Shown here: piece by piece, positions 12,735 to 24,574 of the stretch
Numbering within the stretch: the first letter of the stretch is position 1
Layout: the number at the start of each line of letters is the position of its first letter
Assembly: GCA_003550305.1 (NCBI GenBank)
Contig: QKYT01000278.1
Location: 66,780-130,779, forward strand
DNA from: Glomus cerebriforme
Lineage: Eukaryota > Glomeromycota > Glomeromycetes > Glomerales > Glomeraceae
Reading direction: 5' to 3'
DNA: 64,000 nucleotides
Made by a program: the position numbers and the translations under genes
Notes under the pieces: model-generated
The model's input: only the letters and a program-made list of their open reading frames with translations
What the model was told of the DNA's origin: nothing
The model's database searches: none

Positions 12735-14214
12735 TTATTGCGCCGGTAAGAATTTATAAGGGTTCATAATCCCATTAGGATCAATGTTTTGTTTGATTTG
12801 TTTCATTATCGAAATCATCGAAGGTGATTTTGAGTATCTTAAATAATTTGCTTTCATAAGTCCAAGACCATGTTCTATAATTAAAAGATGAAAGAAATTT
12901 ATCAATACACGTCATAAGTAGGCATTATACAAATTAAAGTTTATCTATTACCTGCTGAAATAGATCCATTATGTTGTTCTATCAACAGAAAAAAAAAAAA
13001 TGTTAAATATTTCATAAATATATAATTGTTATAGATCATTATAACATACCTGTCCATTCGTAAACATAAGGTTCAATTAAATTAGTAATTTCGGGATCAT
13101 AAGATTTAGCTGTTATATTTAAATGTAAGTTTCCTAATCAAATATTAATTAAAAAAGTTATTATAATCTAAAACTCTCTTTGAAAAGCTCCAATACCTCC
13201 TTTAAAATTATTTCTAACTTACCATCACCAATATGTCCATAGCCTATCACATCTTTAACCAACTTATCCTCACCAAGTACACCGGCAGATTGTAATCTAT
13301 TTCTAATATCTTCAACCATTTGATAAAATACAGACAACGGAATACTAATATCATATTTATAAACAGCTCCAGCTTTACTACATGCTTCTGGTATACCTTC
13401 ACGCAAAGACCATAAAGTTGCTATTTGTGTGTCATCTTGTGCTACAACTCCATCCTTAACTATTTCATTTGTTAAAAGCTCTTCTAGAAAATTTTGTAAT
13501 TTTTCATCGTCATGATCTTTGTTTGATCCACTTATTTCAACTAATACATAAAATGGATAATTATCTTCCAATGGAAATTTCGTTCCTTGAATATTATGTG
13601 CTTTTAGTAATTTCAAGGAATTGGAATCCCAGAATTCAAATGCTATATGAAAAAAAGAATATAATTAATTATTTAAGTTACTTGAACGAAGTCAATGCAC
13701 GAGTGAAGTGAATTTACCTGAGAGGATTTCTGATAATTTATTTTTTGATGTAACAAATGCATTTTGTACATTTTGAAATGAATTCACACCAAGAACTGCA
13801 ACATTAACAGCCTATATTACGTCCAAATTAAAAATTAATAAACTTAATATTCAACCAACGTATTTAATATCGAATCCTTTTATTTACTTTGGGTTTTGAT
13901 GGTGTTAATATAGAAACACCTGTAATGATCCCAAGTGTTCCTTCACTTCCAATAAATAGTTGTTTTATATCATAACCTAAACAATAAAATAAATTTGAAT
14001 AAGTTATATTTAAGAAAAATTACTTTTGAGAACTAACCTGTATTGTCTTTACGAAGTGTTGATAGATTATCCAAAATAGTTCCATCCGGCAATACTACTT
14101 CCAGCCCCAAAACAGAGCCATGAAGCGATCCATATCTTAACAATCTTAAACCGCCAGCATTTGTTGCTACATTTCCACCAATATGACAACTTTGAAAAGA
14201 AAAAAAAATGAGAA

Positions 14215-14245
<31 letters not shown>

Positions 14246-15128
14246 TTCTTGAAAGGAATTTTACCTGCCCTTTGCGCCTAAATCTAATGGCATCATGTAA
14301 CCTCTTTTAGCTAGATAATTATCAAGAACCTCCAGAATGCATCCAGCATCGCAAGTGAGAGTACCTATAAAAATGAATTATTAACATACGAATAAAAAGT
14401 TAAACAACTTATTTATGATCCCCATTATCCCTACCGGCAACTGGATCAAAACTTCTAATTTGATTCAAATTATTAGTGTTTATAATTATTTCATCAAAAA
14501 CTGGTACACCACCACCTAAAATAACAAATAAGAATTTAAATTAAATGGTCACCTTACATATATAACATAATTACTTTTACTTACCAACAAGTCCGGTGTT
14601 ACCACCTTGCGGTACAACAGCCAACTTATTCTCATTACAATATTTAAGTATTTGAGAAACTTGCTTTGTAGTTTTAGGTCTTGCCACTAAACGTGACTTC
14701 CCTCGATATTTTCTCATCCAATCAACATTATAAGGCATTAAATCATCTTCATTATCAATGATTAATCCACTTGCAGGTAAAATCGAAGCAAAAAATCTAA
14801 TGTCGTCTTGAGTAAGCTAATAATTGTTAAAAATAAATCACGTCAATTTTAATTTAATTAGAAAAAAAATAATTAATATAGTTACCTCCTTGAAATTATG
14901 ATTCCTATGTAGATATGTATATTTATCAGCGGTGAAGCTAACTTCTTTTGTTGGAGCGTGTTTTTTGGCTGGAATTTCGGCGCCTGAAGTACTGCTTTCT
15001 ATAGAATTAGCAAAATAACGAAATGATATAATTCTTTTCCTACCAACATTACCAACATTTCCTATAATAAAATTTTTTAAAAGAGTATTTCGGGTTAACC
15101 CAATTCTTAAATTTGGAATATATGACAT
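12735..15128 (-). CDS. D2HGDH: D-2-hydroxyglutarate dehydrogenase, mitochondrial
   Basis: About ten short exons, roughly 520 residues. It is an FAD-linked oxidoreductase of the VAO/GlcD family that oxidises D-2-hydroxyglutarate to 2-oxoglutarate (yeast Dld2/Dld3 relatives). The N-terminus ([20 protein letters not shown], later [13 protein letters not shown]) is basic with few acids, as in a mitochondrial presequence. The FAD domain shows [40 protein letters not shown] and [14 protein letters not shown]. The C-terminal domain shows YGHIGDGNLHLNI with the metal/flavin-contact His residues, then [20 protein letters not shown]. It ends [11 protein letters not shown] related D-lactate dehydrogenase is the main alternative, but the spacing and the SAEHGLG/NPYK tail favour D2HGDH. 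The start lies 601 bp from REI1 on the other strand. Confidence 0.9.
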
Positions 15129-15729
15129 TCTGAAAATAAAATTGAAATGCGTAATTTAGAACTCACTTTTATCCAAATTTGATAATGTGATTATCTAGAA
15201 AACTGATAACCAATAACAATAGAGAAAATTATCTGATTTGAAAAACTGAACTAATTTTTCGCAAGTTTTTATGCATAACAGTTATGACTGAAGATCATCT
15301 GTATCTAAATGATTAAGGAAAGTTGGAGGTAGATGATGTACCATTAGAAAAAAAAGTTCGTTATATAAATTACTATGTCTTCTATATGAACCATCCCACT
15401 TTTTATAACGAACTATTAATAAAATTTTTCAAATTAACTGATTTTACATGCCTTAATTGACAAATATCATATAATAAGACGACTATTTGTATTTGCCAAA
15501 ATGTTCAAAAAACAATTCACTATGTTATATTATAATTGTCTAATTACGATATATACTTTAAATTTATACTGTATATATAAAAATAGTATTCGTGTATTAC
15601 TTCGCCAAATTTATATAATATTACTTAATACTGATCGTCACAACTCTTCCCCCGAGATCAATTTACTTACAAGCAACTGCTACGTATTTTAACAACTATT
15701 TTTTCATTATCTAAATCGATTCTATTAAC
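15129..15729. other. Divergent promoter region D2HGDH / REI1
   Basis: About 600 bp between two divergent starts. AT-rich; an open frame at 15501-15692 has no recognisable similarity and sits in the REI1 leader, so it is not called. No repeat or structured RNA was recognised. Confidence 0.45.
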
Positions 15730-17435
15730 ATGTCTGCTGCTACTGTTGTTAATCAACCTCGTTCTCAACTTTTTACTTGTTTGGCTTGTCAAATTGTGTT
15801 CAATAATGCTAAGGCTCAAAGAGATCACTATGGAACTGATTGGCATCGCTACAATTTAAAAAGAAAAGTTGCAGAATTGCCACCTGTCACCTCTGAAGTT
15901 TTTAATCAGAAGGTTTTAGGTGCGTTACTAATACTTTAAGATTTGTCAGTGAGCGTTCGGTTAAATCGGTTTGGCGTGCGATGCTTACTAAATTTTGTTA
16001 TTTAGCTCAACAGGCGCAAAGTAACGATGCTGACAGAAAGGCTAGTTTTTCCGCGGAATGTGCCGCTTGCAAGTAGGGATTCTTTCATTTTAAACAATAC
16101 GTATATATATTTTTTTTAAATTCATCGATTTATCCTTTTTTCGTAAAAACAATTTTCTTTAGTAAAATTTATTATTCCGAGAATGCTTATGCGAACCATT
16201 TACAATCTAATAAACATAAAGCTGCTGAAGCAAAAGCAACTATAGAAGGTATACTTCGTGAATTAACAATCATTTTATTTTATAACTGTAATATATTATT
16301 TATTTATTTATTTATTTTATAGGAATCACTCTTACGAAAAAAAATTCAATTAATATTAGGGGAACGTCACAAGTATCGAGTGAGGTAAATGTTGTGCTTT
16401 TGATTTTATTTTATTTACATTTCCTTTTTTTTTTTTTAATTATCAATTTAAAAAATTGGTTTATAGGGTGAAATTATTGATAAAAAAATTGAAGTAGCAA
16501 TAGCGCTAGACGAGATTGATTGCCTGTTTTGTACGCAAAAATTTAAATCTTTTGATGAAAATATGCAACATATGACAAAAGTTCATAGTTTTTTCATACC
16601 GGAAATAGAGTATTTAATTGATTCTCGCGGATTAATTAAATACTTGGGTGAAAAAATTTCAATCGGAAATGTTTGTTTATATTGTTCAAAGGGAACGAAA
16701 AGTCTCGAATCTGTTAGAAAACATATGGTTTGATTTACATTTATCCTTCTGGTTTAATTTTTTTATAAAAAAACTCGAGCGCTAAAATAATATTTTCGCT
16801 CCATTAGATGGATAAAGGGCATTGTAAAATAGCTTACGAAACTGATGGTGATATTATGGAAGTTGTCGAATTTTATGATTTTACTTCCAGTTATCCTGAT
16901 GCAGATGATGATGATAATTGGGTGTTTGTTAGTGACGATGAAGTCGAAAATGATGATGAACTTCCTAAAGGGTAAATATTTTTTAACAAATTAGTTTCTT
17001 TAAAAAAAGGATATTATATTGAAATTTTCTTTTAGTGGTATGGTATATGAAGAAGATATGGAATTAGTATTGCCATCCGGTAAAAGGCTTGGTCATCGAT
17101 CTTTACGGAGATATTACAAACAAAACTTGCGTCCTATTGAGGTAATTCTTTAATAAATAGTTTTGTTTATTAAAGAATTTCTTTTTAAGATTATTTATTA
17201 TTTATTTTTATAGGAACGGGAAGCTTCAATTATAAATCGTTTGCTCACAGGTTACAGTGATAATTCTGAGTATAGACAATCTGGAGGAATTTTAATCACT
17301 AATGATCATATGTATAAAAATTACCAACCTCATTTTGTCGCTTCACGCGAGAAAAAGTTTCAACAAGATTATGATACACGTATTGGTATTAAAGCCAATA
17401 AATTACAACGTCATTTTAGAGCACAAATCATGTAA
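15730..17435 (+). CDS. REI1: REI1/ZNF622-like 60S maturation zinc finger protein
   Basis: About 370 residues over eight exons. REI1 acts in the cytoplasm, where it probes the 60S exit tunnel and helps release and recycle Arx1/Alb1. Four C2H2 fingers are visible in order: FTCLACQIVFNNAKAQRDHY (with H of TDWH), CAACNKIYYSENAYANHL, CLFCTQKFKSFDENMQHM and CLYCSKGTKSLESVRKHM. The region WHRYNLKRKVAELPPVT after the first finger is a family hallmark. An acidic stretch (DADDDDNWVFVSDDEVENDD) precedes the conserved LVLPSGKRLGHRSLRRYYKQ. The C-terminus KANKLQRHFRAQIM is basic. The start Met is followed by the short conserved lead to finger one. It converges on the PPAT gene, with 155 bp between stops. 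Confidence 0.93.
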
Positions 17436-17590
17436 GATCAATATAGTTTTTCTCGATGTAATTTATTAATAATAAGTCCAAAATAAAGTATTTTATACAA
17501 AACATATATTACATAAAGCATAACTTATTCACTGGAAAAACTGCATATGAACAAACCTTCAAATCGCAAAATTAAAGCGAGAATAAATGA

Positions 17591-18862
17591 TTAATTTTCT
17601 TTTTTGCATAGTAGTGCACGTAAATGTGTTGAACCAAGTTTGAGATTTTTTAATTCGTCATTAGAAAGAGATGGATTTGAGGAGGAAATAACCTCAATTA
17701 TTGATATATGAAGAGGTTGAAATCCTTTTTTTGCGCGTTCTCTGTTAACTGTAAAAAAAAAAAAAAAAGGAAAATTTACATGAATTTTAATTTTTGATTC
17801 ATTTATCAATTAAAGAATTCTTACTGGAATTAGCCCCGCTACTTGTTTCTTTGGATACAACTATAGCTTGAATTTCAGCATCTGTTATGGTTGGACCATA
17901 TGCATCATAAATCGGAACTATCTAATTATAATGAGAAATAGTTAGAAAGAATTGTGTTAAATAATAGTTTATTTAAAGAATGAACAAACCTCATAAATCA
18001 AACCTCGACGAACTGATTCTAAAAATTGGTGGACTTTTGAAATACGCGTATCTATAGACTCTAATTGTTCTTTAAATTTTTTATTCTCAAGCATAATATC
18101 ATCTAAGTTTGAAAAAACCGGAAAATTAACATATCGCGTAGATGCATGAAAATAAAACATTACTTACCAGTAACACCGCAAATCAACCTTTTTCCAGTTA
18201 TCCATGCTGTCATTGTTAAAAGAATTTTGTGTCCAGCATGTAAATGATCGAATGTTCCACCAACAGCAACATGATCAAATATTTTTGGATGGCTAAGTGA
18301 TAAAGGAATTTTATTAGAAACAATCGAGTCAATTGAAGGTGGTTGTATATTTGATTCGAGAATATGTATTGGTAATTCTGATAATAAAAATGGTTTACGA
18401 GTTTCGTTAAATAGTTGTAAACGCGCTTTTTCTAGTATTTTTATTAGAAATTAACTAATTAGCAATCTAAATCGTTATTTTTGCGATTTTTGTTAAAAAA
18501 GACATACCATTTATAGTTCCAAATAAAATATCAAATCGTCTGTCAATCGACAATTCTACTTGATATCCGCACCATTTCTCAAATATAACATCGATATCAA
18601 GAAATGGTTTACCGGCTTCATAAGCTGATTTTGTTCCTGAAACGTATAAAGCACTTAAGAAATTATGAACTTGAGTCCAGCCAGTTAAAGGATCATTTAC
18701 GTAATAATCTATCTCGGGACAAGATACTAGTATAGTTAATAAATTTGTAACTTGTTTAACTGAAGAATTAATCAATTCTTTATGATAATCTGTTATTGAG
18801 GAAAGTGTAGGTAATGAAATATGAAGTAATGCAGAATGGTATGTTGACAACGTTGACGACAT
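17591..18862 (-). CDS. CAB4: Phosphopantetheine adenylyltransferase (CoA synthesis)
   Basis: About 345 residues over five exons. The enzyme adenylates 4'-phosphopantetheine to dephospho-CoA, the penultimate step of CoA synthesis. The nucleotidyltransferase core is clear: FDHVAVGGTFDHLHAGHKIL contains the (T/H)xGH-type HxGH motif, followed by TMTAWITGKRLICGVTD. Later parts show RRGLIYEIVPIYDAYGPTIT and KETSSGANSINRERAKKGF, the usual end of the PPAT fold. An N-terminal extension of about 150 residues with a conserved-looking GWTQVHNFLSALYVSG segment is as in fungal Cab4 and the first half of animal COASY. There is no dephospho-CoA kinase domain, so it is the monofunctional fungal form. Upstream of its start lies the MITE-like inverted repeat. 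Confidence 0.88.
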
Positions 18863-19657
18863 CGTGGCTATTAGAAAAGAATGTTAATTAGGATTTAAAT
18901 CATTTATTTCGGGAAAAACTTATATCCGAAACTTGGTAGTTTGGGATGTTAGCTTTAATCTGACTAGCTTGGTTTGGGACCAAGTTTGATTTGGGATTCT
19001 CAAGTCGGATTTGGATGACGAACATGAGGTGCAAAAGTATCGGACTTGACCCTCCTCGTGGTGCTAAGTTGACCCCCCTTATTGCAAAATATATTATGCG
19101 GGTCAAGAACCTCCTGCATAAGGGTCAAGAACGATACAGGTAGATAGTGTCACGAGGCGGTTTATTTCAAAATTTTATTTTGATTTAAAAATTTTGGACC
19201 TCCCTTATACGCAAAAATATGAATCTTGACCCATATCGATATGCAGGAGGATCTTGGCCCGCATAATATATTTTACAATAAGGTGGGTCAAGATTCACGC
19301 ACGAGGTGGGTCAAGAACCATACATTTGTCCCTTATACTGTAAATTTCCGGGATCTTGATAGAAAAAATTTAAACAATCGCCACGAAAAAAATTATCTAA
19401 GACCGCGAAATGTAATATACATGAAAAAATTTTTAAAATTATCAAAATTTGCAGGTAAGAAAGAATTTACAAAACAAGTCACGTCACTGTACTTAAAAAA
19501 ATAAACAGATAATCGTAGTTTAATATTATCACGTGCGACATACATGCCTTACATAAGCGGAACGAAAATAAAATATAATCATTTTTATAAAACGGGATAC
19601 TTTGGTTTGTTTTAAATTTTTATTTACTTTTCGCTTTTTAACTTTCACGCGACGAAA
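18863..19657. other. Divergent intergenic region carrying a hairpin repeat
   Basis: About 800 bp between PPAT (-) and the orphan gene (+). From 18913 to 19020 a G/T-rich stretch repeats TTTGGGA-like words and contains the palindromic arm pair CTTGGTTTGGGACCAAG. The inverted repeat described separately follows at 19026-19335. The remainder to 19657 is ordinary AT-rich sequence and the orphan gene's leader. The open frame at 19226-19504 lies mostly inside the repeat and is not called. Confidence 0.5.
19026..19335. mobile_element. MITE-like element: long imperfect inverted repeat
   Basis: Two arms of about 105 bp (roughly 19026-19131 and 19221-19335) are imperfect reverse complements across a spacer of about 90 bp. 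Shared stretches include GCATAATATATTTTxCAATA, ATGCAGGAGG, GTCAAGA and CACGAGGxGGGTCAAG. Within each arm a GGGTCAAGAACC-like word recurs, so the arms themselves are internally repetitive. The composition is clearly more GC-rich than the flanks. Size, symmetry and lack of coding suggest a non-autonomous DNA element. Target-site duplications were not resolved. If transcribed it would form a long hairpin. Confidence 0.65.
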
Positions 19658-20385
19658 ATGGTAAGATCCGCTAACGCAAATTCGCGATATCAGCAGCAAC
19701 GTCGCGTTCAACATCAAAATACTTCCACACAAACAGGCGATAGTCAACAACAGAGTCAACAACAGCAAGAACAAGAACAACAAAATACTACAACAGTAAT
19801 TCGAAGGGGAGGAGTACATTGGAATGAATTTTGGCGAAAAAGACATTTAATAAAATATAATTGCACAGAAGATTGTCAAATAAATTCATTTCCAACGGTA
19901 TCAGAAACTCAAAGTTTACAATTAAAACAAAGTTATCCAACAATCTTCTTTTTAAAAGCAGAAAGTGTACATATATTTGCTACAATATGTATATTTCTTG
20001 ATAATTTTTATTTACTTTTTAAAGATAATGTAATTGGGATCTCTGAGTTTATTACCTCTGAATTAACTGTAGAAAAAATGAAGAAACTTTGGAATGAGCT
20101 TGGTTTTGTGGAAATTTATGGTACGATATAATTTGTACAAATATTTATTTTTTAATAAAAAGAATTAAAAGTCATTTACAGGAATGACTATATATATATA
20201 TATATTTTTTTTAATTATTAATAGATATATATGCAATCGCTGTTTATGATACCCTTGGAGATGACATGCTTATTAACATTGTTAAACCTTTTGTTATTCA
20301 TGTGTTGGAAGACATCAGTTATTTAGGAGTTGGTGGAAAAGTCGTGATAGAAGATTATAAATTGGTATACAAGAAACATAGCTAA
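19658..20385 (+). CDS. Uncharacterised protein with Gln-rich N-terminus
   Basis: Two exons (19658-20120 and 20225-20385) joined in frame give 207 residues. I do not recognise the family. Residues about 11-50 are Gln/Thr/Ser-rich (RYQQQRRVQHQ; later QQQSQQQQEQEQQ). A compact region follows (HWNEFWRKRHLIKYNCTEDC) with hydrophobic helices (SVHIFATICIFLDNFYLLF), then a C-terminal part (YAIAVYDTLGDDMLINIV, VIHVLEDISYLGVGGKVVIE). The hydrophobic stretch near residues 105-125 could be a membrane segment but is more likely a buried helix. The exon-intron structure with clean GT/AG borders and frame continuity supports a real gene. Its promoter region contains the MITE-like hairpin. Confidence 0.6.
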
Positions 20386-21149
20386 AATAGAGTTTGCGTA
20401 ATTATAGATTCTAAAGTCACGTGTTATAAATTGAGAAATATAATCATTCTATTTTACCTAACACTTATGAACTGAAAATCATTTACCAATACATTTGATT
20501 CCACATATTATATACAATAAAATTACCTGATGTATCGTGTATTTTATTTACTTTATCTATACATAAAATTTAACATTTGAATGAAAGTAATTAATAATCC
20601 ACAGTGTGTATGCTCGTTCTTAAGATTTTAAAAAGAAATGGTATTTTAACTATTACATGCTTTTAATTAAAATTTTATTTAAAATCTTTGTATTATAGAT
20701 TGTTTGGAAATGCGTAGAAAGGAAAAATGGATGCATTGATTGAGCCAGTCATAGAATAAGTTCGATCGGCTATGAAACTTTTGAATGGACGATAGGTTTG
20801 ACTGGAATGATTGGGATAAGTGAATCGTGCGAATGATGTTGGAATGTTGGATTACATTGGAATATAAATGGTTGATCACAAGTTAGTGTTTATTCCCTTA
20901 AACGTGCATAGTTCTTATTATTAAGCTTCTTAGTTACAACATACAAATTAATTAAAAATGTACTAATTTATTTATTTTTTTTTTTATTATTATTTTTTTT
21001 ACGAAAATTTGTAATTGAAAAAAGACAATATTTATATATCTAGAACTAACCTGAATGAATGAATGAATTGAAAAAAAAGAATTTAGCATTGAACCCTTTT
21101 CTTTAATAAAAAGAGTTGAGAAGTTGTTAATTTTTTTATATCATAAAAA
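20386..21149. other. Convergent 3' intergenic region
   Basis: About 760 bp between the orphan gene (+) and the CHZ1-like gene (-). From about 20680 to 20880 the sequence is less AT-rich and slightly G-rich on the plus strand, with an open minus frame of 66 codons that resembles nothing known. Poly-T/poly-A tracts dominate the right half, and ATGAATGAATGA repeats occur near 21050-21070. Confidence 0.45.
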
Positions 21150-22269
21150 TTATTCGTCATCATCAGGATCCTAAATTTAAAAAGAATTATTAGAATGCTA
21201 TATTTTACAAACAAAAAAAAAACAAAAACAATAATTTTTATTAGAGAACATAAGCCAATCTATATTTTACCATTCCTCTAAAATCTATCTTTTTTCCCCT
21301 TGTCCTTCGTTCCTTTATGATAGATCCTGTGTCGATAAATTCAATGTCCTCCACTGTTATATTTTTTTTAAAATAAACTGGTTAATAACAATGATACTTT
21401 ACTTTTTTACATAATGTAATTTAATAAAGCTTACGTAAATCATTTTTCTCTTTTTCCGAATCCAATTCTTCAGAGTCTGATCCACCTTTCTTTTTCTTAC
21501 TTGATTTTTTTCTTGAATCATCATCAGATTCATCATCGTCACTGTCCTCATCCTTTTTTCTTTTTGATATCTTCTTTTTTTGCTACCAAATATTGTAATA
21601 AAAATAATTAATCATGATTTCTACTTATACAAAATAAATTCTCCTAATAATACCTTATTCTTAGTGTTATTTTTTTGTTTTGGTTTTCCTTTCTTCTTTT
21701 TCTTCTTGCTGTCATCAGAATCAGATTCAGTTGATTCATCCTCTTCAGAAATTACATCATCACTCCCTGTTTCAGACTCTTCTTCTATTTGTTCATAATC
21801 ATATACAAATTTCCAATTAGTTTATCCTTTAAGAAAAATTACTTTTAAACCAAATTACCTCCTTCATCATCATCTACAATAAAGCCATCATCTTCATATT
21901 GGTCTTGACGTGGCGGTCTACCTCCTTTAGCTTTTGTCGCAGGAGGTGGAGGTTGCTTAGTTTTTGCAGTAGGGGAAGATTGTGCTTTTGAAGCTTTGAC
22001 GGGTGTTGTTGCTTTTGAAGAGCTTGGAGTGCTAGTGGCTGATTTCGACTTATTCTTTCTACTTTAATTAGAAATTATAGTTTACGTGACATCATTCAAT
22101 TAGTCGTTTTTTTTTTTAAAAAAAAAACAGTTTTCACTTTAAAACCAATAAAACACGAATAAAAATAACGCAACTTGTCATTGTCGTCTTCATTAGCTTC
22201 TTCGGCTCTACGTTTAGCTGCTAACCCTTCAAGTTTCTTTCCTATTTTTTTCCTATTTTCAGCAGACAT
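21150..22269 (-). CDS. CHZ1: CHZ1/HIRIP3-type histone H2A.Z chaperone
   Basis: About 230 residues over seven or so small exons. CHZ proteins bind H2A.Z-H2B dimers and deliver them for SWR1-type exchange. The diagnostic CHZ motif is near the C-terminus: EFIDTGSIIKERRTRGKKID followed by FRGMDPDDDE and stop. The rest is highly charged: an N-terminal basic helix (MSAENRKKIGKKLEGLAAKR), a Ser/Thr/Pro/Lys-rich linker with GGRPPR, then alternating acidic patches (ESETGSDDVISEEDESTESD) and Lys runs. This charge layout matches intrinsically disordered histone chaperones. The upstream frame stays open for about 30 codons, but the Met of MSAENRKK is the natural start. Small-exon borders in the acidic/Lys region are the least secure part. 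Confidence 0.75.
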
Positions 22270-23476
22270 TATAAATTTTTTCTCTCTGTATTGAATAAGA
22301 ATCCTATATAGAAAAAAAAAGAAGGAAACCAGACAAAAAAGTAATGAAAAAAAAAGTAACAAAAGGAATACTATTAAACATACGTGAAATCATTTTATTA
22401 TATTCTTACACATCGGCTAAATGAATAAATCACGTTTTCTATAAACTATAACGGAATTCTGAATGTGTCATTTACCATTTATAATATTACACTTTATCAA
22501 TTTACCAGTTTAAGGCGATTAACAAGATGCAGAAGATGCAGACGAAATTTTTACCCAAATTTCTATTTCATTAAATAATTAACATTTATCCCATGTATTT
22601 AGAAAGGTTATTATTAAATATATATTTTCCTTTAAATAATAATAAATTAATTCATAATGTCATGAAATTCTTGCTACTTTTTTAAAAAAATAAAATATAA
22701 CATACTTTTTTGTTCTTAAAGATTATCTGTTTTTTTTTAAAAAAGATGATTCTATATAATCTGCTTAAAACCATAAATTTCTTTTTTTAATTTCACTATA
22801 GTATTAGATATGGTAGAATTAATTGTATTATTTTTATTTTTAATATTATAATAAAAAAAACCCAACTTATACAATAAGAATTGATTTTTTTTTTTAGAAA
22901 ATATTAATAACTTATAATAAATTTTATTATTTTATTATAATAAATTGAATGAATTTACTAAAATAAAATTTAAATAAAATATTTCTTATTCTTTATATTA
23001 AAATATTATAAATCTTAAAACAGATATGCTTTAAAACTTTAAGTAAATTTATAAAGTAAGTAAAATTACTTATTATAATTTTAAGAATTACATAAAATTT
23101 ATATTAAAAAAATTAATAAATATAAAATACTATTTTTGCAAATAATCAGCATAACATTATATTTATATATTAATTTAAAATATAAGTAATTAGAAATAAT
23201 TTTTTTTTATTATAATATTAAATTAAATTGCACTATATTATTAAAAGAAGTTATTATATTACTTAATAAATATATATTATAAATTAATATAGATGTTTTA
23301 ATATATTGAATTTAGAATTTAAAAAAAAAAACTTTTTTTTCATATACTCTCCTTTTAAATGTTTTGCAATTTTCCTATTCATGTTTTCTATGAGCTCGAG
23401 TTTATGTTAGGGTCGAAGCGAAAGAATATGTGAAGCACTTTACGCTAAAATTTTATGTTCATTAATAAAAATATAA

Positions 23477-23605
23477 TCAGACTTCCATATAGTCACACCC
23501 TATATAGTCATATCTCTTTATATGCACCCAAATTTGTAAAATTAACTTTTATACTAATAAATTACCTCTATATTAGTTATGGTCACTATCATATTAAAAT
23601 GTCTA
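23477..23605 (+). repeat. Transposon-end-like repeat, copy 1
   Basis: TCAGACTTCCATATAGTCAC followed by ACCCTATATAGTCATAT, then TTAGTTATGGTCACTATC about 90 bp later. The same words in the same order recur at 39344-39412, in the gene-rich part. The shape resembles the terminal sequence of a pogo/Tc1-type DNA transposon (a CAGTCAGACTTC-like start); that identity is inference. No opposite end was recognised. Confidence 0.45.
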
Positions 23606-24314
23606 ATATACATATCTAAATTTTATTAGTATATCTTGAAAATATAAAACACAATTTGTAATACATTTGATTATATTAAATGTATTTTATAATACATTTG
23701 ATGAGTTGCAACATGTTATAAAAGAAATCTGCAGCAAAATAAATTATTGAAAAACTCTCTCTCGTTATGTTTCCTATTAGATCCAAGCCAAAACACCATT
23801 TAGCAATAAGTAATACAGTATAATTAAGAAAATTCAAATGATTTAAAATAGCATTAAATTTTATTAGTATTTTTTTAAAAAAAAATTTTTTGTAAAATTT
23901 CTTATATAAAAATTAAATTTTCAAAAAGTTGCGCATATAGAAATAGAATTATTAATAAAAATGTTTAATATATAGATAAATATAAAATTTAAAGTTCAAT
24001 GTACAGATTTGTAAAATTGGCTTTTATGTTTATAAAAAGTTCACTAATAAAACTGTGACATATTCAGGAGTTCTAATACTCTAATAATACTAACAAAAAA
24101 TTACTTTCATATGATTAGTATATATTGTAGTAAATATAATACTCAATTTGATTGGCTTGATCTTAAATAAATATATTTGTTTTTTCACATTATATACATT
24201 ATATTATTTTTTTCTTTTTCTTTTTTTTGTATTCACTTTTTATTTTATTTATAATTGAATAAAGAGTTTCTAGCAAATATAGAATTACTAAAATATAATT
24301 TTTATATTTTTTTT

Positions 24315-24574
24315 GCAAAATTACTATATTATCCTTATTTTTTTACTTATAGTATAATTTTAATACTTTGGTTAAATGAAACAGCTCTTAAAAGATTAAA
24401 GTTATCTAGCAGTTCAAAAATAATTTTTAGTTAAAATATTTTGAATACTTATGAAGATATTGCATAAAATTACTATACTATATCACATATTTGTTTTTTT
24501 TTACTTCACATTATAATTTTAGCACTTTAGTTAAATGAAACAGATCTTAAAAGATTAAGCAAATTGTCTAGCAG
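24315..24574 (+). repeat. Two tandem diverged copies of a ~100-bp unit
   Basis: Copies at 24315-24412 and 24462-24574 share GCAxAAATTACTATAxTAT, then TTTACTT, TATAATTTTA, ACTTTxGTTAAATGAAACAG, CTTAAAAGATTAA and GTCTAGCAG-like words. The period is about 150 bp. A weaker third copy may precede them (words TCTAGCAAATATAGAATTACT near 24267-24287). Confidence 0.6.

Noticed and set aside
15501..15692. Open frame just upstream of REI1
   Set aside because: Lys/Tyr/Ile-rich translation typical of AT-rich DNA, in the REI1 leader and with no recognisable motif.
19226..19504. Open frame of 92 codons near the orphan gene
   Set aside because: More than a third of it is the right arm of the MITE-like repeat; no domain is seen.
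20679..20879. Minus-strand frame of 66 codons
   Set aside because: His/Ser/Ile-rich and unlike any protein; lies in a 3' flank between convergent genes.
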